Assembly (NCBI RefSeq): GCF_003024385.1
Contig: NZ_PVZN01000003.1
Location: 186,001 to 250,000, forward strand
Source: Pseudomonas sp. BBP2017
GTDB taxonomy: Bacteria; Pseudomonadota; Gammaproteobacteria; Pseudomonadales; Pseudomonadaceae
Length of the DNA stretch: 64,000 nt
Direction: 5' to 3'
A program made the position numbers and the translations under genes. Below the pieces are notes generated by a model. It ran no database searches. It was not told the origin of the DNA and was given only the letters and a program-made list of their open reading frames with translations. Positions within the stretch are counted from its first letter, which is position 1. Every line of letters starts with the position of its first letter. Positions 8,518 to 17,107 of the stretch are shown here, in pieces.

Positions 8518-9708
8518 TCAAGGCCCACGACCGGCCAGGCGTGCAACCCATGGGTTGGCACTCACACCATGTAGCAGCACGCTGAGCAGAACCGTACAGA
8601 TAGCCGTAGCCACCACTGTGTTGGTAGCCTGCAGAGGGTAATCCATAATCATAACCGCAAAGACGATAGTGGCCAGGCCTCGCGGACCGAACCAGCCAAT
8701 GAACAGGCGGGTCTCGAAATCGAAACGGGTTGCCCATAGGCCGACAAGCACCGGTATCACGCGAATCACGGTCAAGCTGAGTATTGCGTATAGCCAGATG
8801 TTCAGCGTAAGGCTACCCCACACCTTGGGGATCACCACCGCACCAAACACAACCCAGGTAATGACCGACAGCAAACTGGCAAACTCTTCGCTGCCCTGAA
8901 GCAGGGTGTGTTTTTGTTCGGCAAACAGGTAACTTGCCAGAAGCCCACCAACGAATGCAGCAATAAACCCACTGCCGCCCAGAAGCTGCGCGATGGCGAA
9001 GCACAAGATGGAGAGCGCAGGCAGGGTCAGTTGCGACCACAGTGACGCTTGCCAGTGGTGCTTCTCGGAGAGTCGATACAACTGCCTGGCGATTAGCGTG
9101 AGGGAAATCCCAGCCAACGCACCAATACCCAGTTCTTCGACCACCAGTTCCACTGCCAGCGAGGCAGGCGCGCGCGCCTGCTCCTCGACTAGTAGCGCCA
9201 GGAACACCAGTAGTACCGGAACGCAGATCCCGTCATTCAACCCGCTTTCCACGTTCAAGCCCTCACGCACGGGAGCGAGCACCTTGGGATTGCTGACCAC
9301 TGCCTTGCCCAATGCAGCATCGGTGGGCGCCAACAAGGTCGCCAGAATTGCCAACTCTAGAGGCGGCACCTGCGCAAACAACCACATACCGACCAGCCAG
9401 CCTCCGAGGATGGTCAGCGGCAGCCCGATAATCAACAAGCGCAGGGGCAACCCCTCATGTGCCCGTAGCACCTTGAGGTTGGCATTGGCGGCATCACTGA
9501 ACAGCACTATCGCCAGCGTCAGTTCGGCCAGCACCTTGACACCTTCCCTCTCGATCCGCAGTTGCAACACCCCCATTAGCGCAGGCCCCAGCACCAAGCC
9601 GACGAGCATGAACATCAGCGGCCCATTGAGCAGGCGTGACTCAAGACGTCCGGCAAAAATGCTGTACACAAGGAGAAAGGCGGCAAGCAAGGCTAGGTTT
9701 TGATACAT
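8518..9708 (-). CDS. NhaP-type cation:proton antiporter (CPA1 family)
   Basis: The 396-residue protein is almost wholly hydrophobic with 11-12 predicted membrane helices. The antiporter core is visible: LLAPTDAALGKAVVSN and NVESGLNDG, the latter with the ND ion-binding pair of CPA1 exchangers. It lacks the long C-terminal cytoplasmic tail of some NhaP2/KefC proteins, so it is a bare transporter. It should exchange Na+ or K+ for protons at the inner membrane. Codon use looks somewhat less GC-rich than its neighbours, and the ribosome site before 9708 is weak; both are mild hints of later acquisition. Confidence 0.9.
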   Translation of the reverse strand: MYQNLALLAAFLLVYSIFAGRLESRLLNGPLMFMLVGLVLGPALMGVLQLRIEREGVKVLAELTLAIVLFSDAANANLKVLRAHEGLPLRLLIIGLPLTILGGWLVGMWLFAQVPPLELAILATLLAPTDAALGKAVVSNPKVLAPVREGLNVESGLNDGICVPVLLVFLALLVEEQARAPASLAVELVVEELGIGALAGISLTLIARQLYRLSEKHHWQASLWSQLTLPALSILCFAIAQLLGGSGFIAAFVGGLLASYLFAEQKHTLLQGSEEFASLLSVITWVVFGAVVIPKVWGSLTLNIWLYAILSLTVIRVIPVLVGLWATRFDFETRLFIGWFGPRGLATIVFAVMIMDYPLQATNTVVATAICTVLLSVLLHGVSANPWVARLAGRGP

Positions 9709-9940
9709 CGCAGGCCTGCTTGGCTAGGAGGTATCACTTCATTGTGGGTGGGGTTCGGGTGATCCGCAAATTGCCCTCTAGCTGAGGTGTTCAAGGCCCT
9801 GGAAGGCCTTGTTCACGTTTGCGTTCTTCGCGGCCACCCTGGCTCACAGTGGCTGAACATTGCGCAGATCAGCGATCCACGCCAAGGTTGATCTCGCACA
9901 AAGCAAGTCTCCACCGGCGTGGAGCCGAGCGTTGCCGTAC

Positions 9941-10633
9941 TTACGGCAAATACAACCTGAACAACCCGCCGCCCAAGGCGCCGCCGTTGGCAATTTCAAT
10001 TCGCCCCTTCACACCATTGCGCTCGTGCAAGGCCGCAATCCGCGCTGCGAAGTACAAGCCCAAACCGGTACTACCGCTTTGCGCATCAATCCCCTGCACG
10101 TAATCCAGCTGACGTTCGAGCATGCGCAGGGGGAACCCTGGACCATCGTCGTTGATGCTCAACAACAGTTGTTCGCCTTCGTCGCTGACCGTAATCAGCA
10201 AGGTGTGACCGGCGTAGCGGATGGCATTGTTGAGGACGTTGGCGACCACCGAGCTGACCAGCTCGCGGTCGAAAAATCCTAACGGACTGGCAGTTTCGAT
10301 ACGCCAGCTGGCAAGGATATCGCGGTGCTGGAGCAGGTTCTGCTGGGCTGCCAACTGCGCTTCGATGAAGTCGTCCAGTTCGTGGTAATCCGGACACATG
10401 GGCAACTGGTTGACACCCAGTTTGTAAAGCCCCAGCAACTGCACCAGCATGCCATTGAGGTGGGTGAACTCGTGCTCCATCACACCCTGCTCGCTGCCGT
10501 TACGCTGGGCTTCGGGCAGGCGCGCCAACCACTGACCATGGGCCTGGATCAGGGCCGCCAGTGAGTTTTTCATGTCATGCACGGTGGAGGCGATCACCGT
10601 GGAAAAATCCAGTCCCTGATTGTCCTGGTTCAT
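9941..10633 (-). CDS. Small cytoplasmic sensor histidine kinase
   Basis: The 230-residue protein is only a transmitter module. The H-box STVHDMKNSL carries His19, and the ATPase domain shows the N-box VANVLNNAIRYA, G1 NDDGPGF and G2 GSTGLGLYFA. There is no membrane segment or sensory domain, so the input must come from a partner. Its start codon overlaps the stop of the TPR response regulator (ATGA at 10630-10633), which implies translational coupling and a dedicated kinase-regulator pair. Confidence 0.9.
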   Translation of the reverse strand: MNQDNQGLDFSTVIASTVHDMKNSLAALIQAHGQWLARLPEAQRNGSEQGVMEHEFTHLNGMLVQLLGLYKLGVNQLPMCPDYHELDDFIEAQLAAQQNLLQHRDILASWRIETASPLGFFDRELVSSVVANVLNNAIRYAGHTLLITVSDEGEQLLLSINDDGPGFPLRMLERQLDYVQGIDAQSGSTGLGLYFAARIAALHERNGVKGRIEIANGGALGGGLFRLYLP

Positions 10634-12237
10634 GCGCTAAAGGCCCGGATGTGCAGTTTGCGGAAACGGTCGTAACGACTGTCGTTCTCGGGGATGCCGG
10701 CCACACAGGTCAAACAGGCGCGGCATTCGTCCATCAAGGCTGGCGGTGGCGTTTCACCGCCGATACGCAGCAGGGCCTGGGCGGTGTTGAGGGCAATGCT
10801 GATGTTCTTCGGTTGCAGCGTCAGAGCGCGGCGGAACAATCCCAAAGCGTCACTGAGCTGACCGCCCTGATAACTGCGCACGCCTTGGCGATTGAGGTCG
10901 ACGGCTTCGGTCACCGCCCCGAGTACTGCTGGATCGTCGGTCAGGCGCGACACGCTCTGCATAACCTTGGGGTCATCGCCGTAGGTTTCCACGCAGTTTT
11001 TCAGAATCGAGGTGCCGGCCGATTCCTGGCCGAGCTGCTGCAACTGGGTCGCCACCACCAATGCCGCTTCGACAGAGAAGAACTGCTCCATCTTGTCCAG
11101 GCGAGCCATGGCCTGCTCGGTCAGCTTGGCGGCGGTCTCGGCGTCGCCGGCCTGTTGCAGGCTGGCCGCTTTCATCAACCGCGCCCGCACCTGCAGGCCC
11201 TGGTCCTCGACGTTTTCCTTGGCCACTTCACTGAGCACGGTGTTGATCTCGACCCGGGTACGCGCATCCAGGCCGTTGCCGGAGTTCTTGTTCATCAGCG
11301 CCTGGACCAGGCCCAGGTTGCTCTCCGGATCCTTGTAGCGCGAGCTCTGGCCCTGGCTGACCGCATGCCGATAAGCCTTCGAGGAGGTGTCGAAGTCATC
11401 GTTGCTCAGCGCCAGTTTGCCCAGCATCATCTGCCGGCGCACCGCCAGCGGTGACAGCCGTACCGCTTCTTCCAGCACGCCCTGGGCGCGCTTGCTTTCC
11501 CCCAGGGCGACCAGTACTTCAGCCAGTCCGTCGTAGAGGCCAGGCATCATCGGAAAGGCCTTGAGCGCCTGCTCATAGATTCCCTGGGCCTGGCCGAACT
11601 GATTGCGTTTGTACAACAGGCTGCCCAGCGCCGCGTAGGCCCAAGGTGTGGCCCGACTGGAGATGATCGCGGTGAGGAATTTTTCCAGCTCGTCGTAACG
11701 ATTCAGGTCGCGCAACGCGTCAGCGCGATAACGCAAACACAGTGGCGCAAAACGCGGATCCTTCTTGCACAACTCGGCGCAGGCAGCGAGCACTTCAGCC
11801 GGGCGGCCACGGTCCAGGGCCTGGAGGATCGGCTTGAGCAAGGTCTTGCGCTGCACCAGTTTTTCCAGACGCTGAGCCAGACCAATACGGTTGAACGGTT
11901 TGGTCAGGTAGGCATCCGGCTCATGCTCCAGGGCACTGAGGACAATCGCCTGGCTGGTCTCGGCGGTAACCATCAGAAACACACACTCATGGCTGATCAA
12001 CTTGTCGAGGATCAGGTCTTCAAGCACCTGCTGGCCGTTCTTCTTGCCGTCGCCCAGGTGAAAGTCCTGGAGGATGAAGTCATAACGCTTCTGCGCGCAC
12101 ATACGCAGAGCCTGCTCACCGCTATCGGCAGTATCGACATCACGCACGCCCAGCTCACGCAGCATGGAGCGCGCCGAACTGCGAAAGTCCGAGAAATCAT
12201 CGACGATCAAAAAATTTTTATGGCTGTAGACCTGCAT
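10630..12237 (-). CDS. Response regulator with receiver domain and long TPR region
   Basis: The protein is about 535 residues. The N-terminal receiver has the acidic pair in IVDDFSD, phospho-acceptor Asp58 (LQDFH) and Lys113 (LTKPF). No DNA-binding domain follows; instead residues about 130-530 are helical TPR-like repeats ([47 protein letters not shown]). Output is therefore probably protein-protein contact. It is translated just before the small histidine kinase. A start at 12258 is possible but lacks a ribosome site; 12237 begins at the first receiver strand. Confidence 0.9.
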   Translation of the reverse strand: MQVYSHKNFLIVDDFSDFRSSARSMLRELGVRDVDTADSGEQALRMCAQKRYDFILQDFHLGDGKKNGQQVLEDLILDKLISHECVFLMVTAETSQAIVLSALEHEPDAYLTKPFNRIGLAQRLEKLVQRKTLLKPILQALDRGRPAEVLAACAELCKKDPRFAPLCLRYRADALRDLNRYDELEKFLTAIISSRATPWAYAALGSLLYKRNQFGQAQGIYEQALKAFPMMPGLYDGLAEVLVALGESKRAQGVLEEAVRLSPLAVRRQMMLGKLALSNDDFDTSSKAYRHAVSQGQSSRYKDPESNLGLVQALMNKNSGNGLDARTRVEINTVLSEVAKENVEDQGLQVRARLMKAASLQQAGDAETAAKLTEQAMARLDKMEQFFSVEAALVVATQLQQLGQESAGTSILKNCVETYGDDPKVMQSVSRLTDDPAVLGAVTEAVDLNRQGVRSYQGGQLSDALGLFRRALTLQPKNISIALNTAQALLRIGGETPPPALMDECRACLTCVAGIPENDSRYDRFRKLHIRAFSA

Positions 12238-12358
12238 CCACGAAACCTGACATGACAAATAGAAAAAAAGGATGCACAGACCTCAACAACCACAGGCTGG
12301 CTTCGCGGGTATATCCGGCACGACATCAGGGTCGACACTCATGGGCTGACCATCGGGC

Positions 12359-13438
12359 TTATGCGCAAGCTCCTGCTACAGCGAGCCGGTACTGGTTGTC
12401 ACCACTGCGCTTGGCTTCATACATGGCCAGGTCCGCAAGGTGAATCAAGGTGTCCATGCTCGCGGCATGATCCGGATAGATCGCTACACCCAAGCTGGAA
12501 CCCACCTGCAATAGCTCACCGGAAACGATCATGGGAAAAGCCAGCGACTCGATCATGTTGACGCAAAGCAGCCGCACTTCTTCCTCCACCCTGACACCGG
12601 GCGAGAACCCTTCAAGAATCAGGACGAACTCATCGCCACCAATCCTGGCCACAGTATCGGCCGTACGCAGCATTTGCTTGAGCCGCCTGGCAGTAAACTT
12701 CAACACCTGGTCACCGGTGGCATGACCACTACAGTCGTTGATCGCCTTGAAACCGTTAAGGTCAATAAACACCAAGGCCACCCGAGTGTTGCTATTGCGG
12801 GCCTTGTCCAGGGCCAGTGCCAGGCGTTGCTCAAATACCAGACGGTTGGGCAGGCCGGTCAAGGCATCGTTGTGCGCCAGGTTCTGTAGCTGGCTGGCCC
12901 AGGCTTTTTCTTCGGTGATATCGCGCACCACCCCGATCATTTTCACGGCCTTGCCCTGACTGTTGCACACCACGTTGCCGGTCTCGCGCAGCCAGCGAAT
13001 GCTGCCGTCAGGCCAGACCACGCGGTACTCCTCATCATGATTTTCACCCGTTTCAATGCAGCGCAGTTCCCCGGCGCGGACCTGGGCACGGTCATCCGGA
13101 TGCACACTGGCGCAGAAACGCTCATAGCTGGGGACGATTTCCCCGACCTGAAAGCCGAACATGGGGTAAATGGCATCAGACCAATAGAGCTGTTCGGTGT
13201 CGATATCCCAGTCCCAGGTGCCAATGCGGGCAAAGTACTGGCTGCGCTTGTAACGCTCGACGTCTTCCGGCTGCACGGCACAATCCTGCGCCTGTCTGCG
13301 GCCCGGATCATCAAGGGGCTGGCGGCATTCACGCAATTGCCGTTCAAGCTCACGCCCGCGCAACAACGCACGTACCCACAGGATCGACAGGATGACCAAG
13401 CCGATCCATGGCGCGACGATGTACAGCATCTGCGTCAT
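12359..13438 (-). CDS. PAS-GGDEF diguanylate cyclase
   Basis: The 359-residue protein has one N-terminal membrane helix (about 5-25), a short coil, a PAS domain with PAC motif (about 65-178: GTWDWDIDTEQLYWSD, WLRETGNVV, GVVRDITEEK) and a GGDEF domain (about 185-350). The active-site motif GGDEF (267-271) is intact, and the inhibitory RxxD site (R258-D261) lies exactly five residues before it. The enzyme should make cyclic di-GMP from two GTP with product inhibition. No EAL domain is present. It follows the TPR regulator on the same strand and could be under the same control. Confidence 0.95.
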   Translation of the reverse strand: MTQMLYIVAPWIGLVILSILWVRALLRGRELERQLRECRQPLDDPGRRQAQDCAVQPEDVERYKRSQYFARIGTWDWDIDTEQLYWSDAIYPMFGFQVGEIVPSYERFCASVHPDDRAQVRAGELRCIETGENHDEEYRVVWPDGSIRWLRETGNVVCNSQGKAVKMIGVVRDITEEKAWASQLQNLAHNDALTGLPNRLVFEQRLALALDKARNSNTRVALVFIDLNGFKAINDCSGHATGDQVLKFTARRLKQMLRTADTVARIGGDEFVLILEGFSPGVRVEEEVRLLCVNMIESLAFPMIVSGELLQVGSSLGVAIYPDHAASMDTLIHLADLAMYEAKRSGDNQYRLAVAGACA

Positions 13439-13518
13439 GGTGAAGCGCTCAACAATGATGGCAAGCAGCCATCTTCTTCGATCCTCTGCCTCTCGTAAAG
13501 CCTGGCGTAGGCTCTACC

Positions 13519-14103
13519 TCAGTGCACTGCCTGGCAGGTCAGCTCGGCGCCATACCATTTCACTTTGGCTTCGCCCTGATGCTCCCAGAACTCGACGCCC
13601 TGGGCGCCATATTTGCTGCCGCTGCCTGAAGGCAGGGCAAGTGCGATGGCCTGATCGCTGCCATAGGTGAGCACCGCCGCTCGCGGTTCGAGCTGGTTGT
13701 AAAACACGGCAGTGAAAGGCATGCTGCCGTCATTGCAGTCAAATTCAACGGCTGCTGGTACCAACACTGCACCGGACTGGATCTGTAGTTTGACCATGCG
13801 AACCTGATACTGCTCAAGTACACAGGCATCAACATCGCTGGCTTTCCAGCATTCATCACGGCCCTTGATCCAGCCGCGCTGGGTCGCCTTGAGCTGCTTT
13901 TGCGAATCGCTGTCGGCTTGTCCGAGCACGCGTTTATAGAGGGCTGCGAGGTCACGGTCGAGTTTGCTCAGTTGCGGACTCTGGCACACTTTCAGTGCCA
14001 CGCCCTCGGCCTTGTCGCAGGAAAACGACGGCCCTTCTGCCGCCAGCGCTGTACCTATGGGCAACAAGCAGGTCAGCTGCACCAGGGTGCGTGCACGGAA
14101 CAT
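13519..14103 (-). CDS. Secreted LprI-like/MliC lysozyme inhibitor family protein
   Basis: The 194-residue protein has a signal peptide (cleavage near ALA-A, residue 22) and two Cys-containing modules. The first (about 25-95) resembles the LprI/DUF1311 region (FSCDKAEG, LSKLDRDLAALYKR, RGWIKGRDECW). The second (about 115-190) resembles the MliC/PliC C-type lysozyme inhibitor fold (FDCNDG, LTYGSDQAIALALPSGSGSKY, LTCQA). It probably acts in the periplasm to protect peptidoglycan from host or competitor lysozyme. There is no lipobox, so it should be soluble. Confidence 0.85.
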   Translation of the reverse strand: MFRARTLVQLTCLLPIGTALAAEGPSFSCDKAEGVALKVCQSPQLSKLDRDLAALYKRVLGQADSDSQKQLKATQRGWIKGRDECWKASDVDACVLEQYQVRMVKLQIQSGAVLVPAAVEFDCNDGSMPFTAVFYNQLEPRAAVLTYGSDQAIALALPSGSGSKYGAQGVEFWEHQGEAKVKWYGAELTCQAVH

Positions 14104-14178
14104 GGGAGTGGCCTCCAGCAGAAAAGAACCTGCCAGTCAGTACAGCAGAAATTCCTCCCATGACCGCACATTCAGTCG

Positions 14179-16902
14179 TCAGGCCAGCAGGCCCAGGGCC
14201 TTGGCCCGGGCGACAGCCTGAGTCCTGCGCTCGACGCCAAGCTTGCTGTTGATGTGACTGGCGTGGGTCTTGACCGTATGCAAGGAGATGAACAGCCGTT
14301 CGCTGATTTCCTGGTTGGAACAACCCAGGGCAATCAACTCCAGCACTGCCTTCTCCCGTGTGCTCAAGGCCTCACAGCTGGCGCTGGCGACTTGCGCAGC
14401 ATCGAGTGCCGGTAACAGCGCCAGAAGGCTGGCTTGCGTCGGACTCGCAGGTTGCATCAGCAACTGCTCGCGCAGCCACAGCGGATGTTCCTGCAATAGC
14501 CGCTGGAACACCTGCAAGGCGCCACCGCGGCCAGCCTCCAGGCTCAGCGCGAGTAAATCACGGGCCTGCATCTCGTTACCGCTGGCCAGCAACAAGTCTG
14601 TCCATTGGCACAGCGCGGTGACACACAACAACTGGCCACCACTGGCCTGACCGCGCTCTACCAGCGCTTGCAGACGTTGTCCGGCCTGCTCCAGGCGCCC
14701 TTGGGTACGCTCGAGCAAGGCCTGTTGCAATTCGATATGCAGCCCCAGCAAGGGATGGAACTCCGGTGCCGCAGCTGCCTTTTTGCCGCCGTAGGTCTGG
14801 CCCAGACGCAACAACCAGGACTCGGCAAGATCAGTACGCCCTTGCGCCAGCCAGAGTTCGCATTTGATCAGGGTAATCATTGCCAGATAGAAGATCGGCG
14901 GTACGTCCCAGATGTGCATCAGCCGTTCGGCCTCGGCAAGTTCGGCAAAGGCTTCGGTAAAACGCCCTTCGCGGCCATCCAGCGAAGCGATCACGCAATG
15001 ACCGATCAGCACGCTGATGTCGCGACAGGCCCGTGCCTCGACCAGACCTGCGCGCAGGCGGCTGCGCCCGGCGTCCGGTTGCAGGCGCGCGACCAGCAGA
15101 TAGCCTTCGTACAAGGTCAGCCGCGCCCGCGCTGCGTACAAGCGCTGCGCCGACAGCCCCTGCAAACGCTGCAAACCCTGGCGTATTTCATCGAGCGCCC
15201 GCAGCACTTCGCCGCGAGCATGCAACACCCGCGCGCGATCGTAATGTGCCAGGGCTTCGAACAGTGGGTTGCCGACCCGCTGAGCGAGCTCCAGCGCCTC
15301 GCGGTTCCAGCTGCGGGCCCGCGAGAAGTCAGCATCGGCAATAGCCAGGTTGGAAACCGTCGACAAGCACACCAGACGCTGGCCGTAGCGTTTCTGCGGC
15401 AGGCTGCGCAGGGCTTCTACGCAATAGGACCGGGTGCGCTCGCGATCACCACGGCTGCGGGCGATGACCCCACTCAAGGCCAGCCATTGCGCCAGCATGG
15501 AGCGCTGCGCCGTCGCCGAAGGCGCTGGCAGGAAGCGACTCAGGTGACTGGCCAGCTCTTCGGCGGCGTCCAGTTGCCCAGCCAGGCCCAAGGCCCAGCT
15601 GTACAGCACAATCAGCCGTGGGGTACTGATCAGCAGGCTATCGGGCAGGTCCATCTTCCAGCGCAGCAACATACCAACGTTCTGCTCGGCCAGCAGTTGC
15701 TCTTCGGACAGGTTCTGTACCAGATTGGCGGCGACATCCAGGTGCCCTGCCCGCAAGGCTTGCTCCACAGCCTCGTCGAGTAATCCCTGGCTTTGGAACC
15801 AGCGGCAGGCACGCAGGTGCAAGCTCGACAGAGGCAGGCTGGGTTGACGGCTGCGCAGCAAGTCGGAAAACAGATGGTGATAGCGGTACCAGCGCCCATG
15901 TTCGTCCAGCGGCACCAGGAATACCTGATGCGCCTGCAGGTAGGCGATGATCTCGGCGCTGTCGTGACTCTCACGCAGGGCATCGCACAGCTCGCTACAG
16001 AAGCGCTCCTGGCAAGCGGTGTCGTTGAGGAAGCCCTGCACTTCGGCCGGCAGAATATCGAGCACTTCTTCGAGCAGGTAATCTCGGATCAACCCCTCGC
16101 CGCCATGCAGGGCCTGCGGCAACGCACTGTCGGCGCCAGACTCGCTGGCCGCCAACTGCCAGAAACGCAGCCCGGCAATCCAACCGTCACTGCGCTGAAT
16201 CAGGTTATCCAGGGCCTGGCCGCGCAAGCCCGTTGACTGCTGGCCCAACACCGCCAACGATTCGTCGGGGGCCAGGCGCAGGTCCTGTTCGTTGAGTTCA
16301 AGCAACTGTCGCGACAGACGCAAGCGCGCCAGGTGCCAGTCCGGACGCTGACGGCTGGTGACCAGCAGCACCAGCCCCGGTGGCAGATGGTTGAGGAAGA
16401 ATTGCAGGCAACGATCAAGCACCGGGCCCTGTATCAGATGGTAGTCATCCAACACCAGCAACAAGGGGTTGTGAGGTTGCAGGTGGTGGGCCAACTCATC
16501 GAGCAGGCCATCGAGCCATTCTTCGAAGGCAAACGGCTGGTGGCGCTGGCGCATCTTGAGCAGGCCCATGGCTTGATTGCCCAGTGCCGGGCAATACTGC
16601 TGCAAGCCCTCAAGCAAGCGTTCGAGAAAGCGCCCCGGGTCGTTATCGCGACGACTCAACCCCAGCCACAGGCTGCTCCAGTGATTGGGCAGCCCCTGAC
16701 AGAACTCCACAGCCAGAGAGCTCTTGCCGAAACCTGCTGGCGCGGTGACCAGCAACAAGCGGCCGCCCAGCCCCGATTGCAGGCGCTGGCACAAGCGCGC
16801 CCGCGGCACGTGCCCTTCAGGCAGTGGCGGGCGATAGAAGCGTCCTTCCAGGACGCTCATGGCCTGGCTGGCGAACCCTTGCGTACGGGACAGATCAGTC
16901 AT
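14179..16902 (-). CDS. MalT-like LuxR family ATP-dependent transcriptional activator
   Basis: The 907-residue protein is a STAND ATPase regulator. It has Walker A APAGFGKSS (54-62) and Walker B LLLVLDDYH (about 145), a winged-helix/sensor region, a long TPR-like superhelix (about 350-830) and a C-terminal LuxR helix-turn-helix (about 846-907: STREKAVLELIALG, SNQEISERLF, VKTHASHI). Relatives bind an inducer in the TPR region, oligomerise with ATP and activate adjacent catabolic genes. It stands directly downstream of and codirectional with DUF1329, DUF1302 and an acyl-CoA ligase, so it is the best candidate for their regulator; the ligand is unknown. Confidence 0.92.
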   Translation of the reverse strand: MTDLSRTQGFASQAMSVLEGRFYRPPLPEGHVPRARLCQRLQSGLGGRLLLVTAPAGFGKSSLAVEFCQGLPNHWSSLWLGLSRRDNDPGRFLERLLEGLQQYCPALGNQAMGLLKMRQRHQPFAFEEWLDGLLDELAHHLQPHNPLLLVLDDYHLIQGPVLDRCLQFFLNHLPPGLVLLVTSRQRPDWHLARLRLSRQLLELNEQDLRLAPDESLAVLGQQSTGLRGQALDNLIQRSDGWIAGLRFWQLAASESGADSALPQALHGGEGLIRDYLLEEVLDILPAEVQGFLNDTACQERFCSELCDALRESHDSAEIIAYLQAHQVFLVPLDEHGRWYRYHHLFSDLLRSRQPSLPLSSLHLRACRWFQSQGLLDEAVEQALRAGHLDVAANLVQNLSEEQLLAEQNVGMLLRWKMDLPDSLLISTPRLIVLYSWALGLAGQLDAAEELASHLSRFLPAPSATAQRSMLAQWLALSGVIARSRGDRERTRSYCVEALRSLPQKRYGQRLVCLSTVSNLAIADADFSRARSWNREALELAQRVGNPLFEALAHYDRARVLHARGEVLRALDEIRQGLQRLQGLSAQRLYAARARLTLYEGYLLVARLQPDAGRSRLRAGLVEARACRDISVLIGHCVIASLDGREGRFTEAFAELAEAERLMHIWDVPPIFYLAMITLIKCELWLAQGRTDLAESWLLRLGQTYGGKKAAAAPEFHPLLGLHIELQQALLERTQGRLEQAGQRLQALVERGQASGGQLLCVTALCQWTDLLLASGNEMQARDLLALSLEAGRGGALQVFQRLLQEHPLWLREQLLMQPASPTQASLLALLPALDAAQVASASCEALSTREKAVLELIALGCSNQEISERLFISLHTVKTHASHINSKLGVERRTQAVARAKALGLLA

Positions 16903-17056
16903 GGCCGGCTCGTTTTAGTTAGAAAATCTTCGGCAGTACGGGTCTGGGCAGACTAGCGGTTAAAAACGCACATTTGAAGATGATTGCCGCGCTTTGCCGA
17001 AAAAAGACTACAACAAAAAGCGACAATCCCGAACCAAGGCAGGCCGCAGAAACAGA

Positions 17057-17080
17057 AACGCCCCGGCAAGCCGGGGCGTT
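17057..17080 (-). terminator. Terminator after the DUF1329 gene
   Basis: Arms aacgccccggc (17057-17067) and gccggggcgtt (17070-17080) are perfectly complementary with a 2-base gap. On the minus strand the stem is followed by T-rich sequence (TTTCTGTTTC). It lies 28 bases after the DUF1329 stop and separates it from the MalT-like gene. Confidence 0.85.
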
Positions 17081-17107
17081 CTGGGAGATCACACGGAGGT
17101 TTGAAGC

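Noticed and set aside
8369..8737. N-terminal extension of the glyoxalase-II-like hydrolase to 8737
   Set aside because: The extra residues are not conserved and AGGA before the ATG at 8368 marks the usual start.
9709..9940. Possible small gene or RNA between the antiporter and the histidine kinase
   Set aside because: Only a short aaggcc repeat is visible; frames on the plus strand run on antisense into the kinase gene.
14605..15783. A 392-codon plus-strand frame opposite the MalT-like gene
   Set aside because: Gln- and Leu-rich antisense product with no recognisable fold, inside the TPR region of the regulator.
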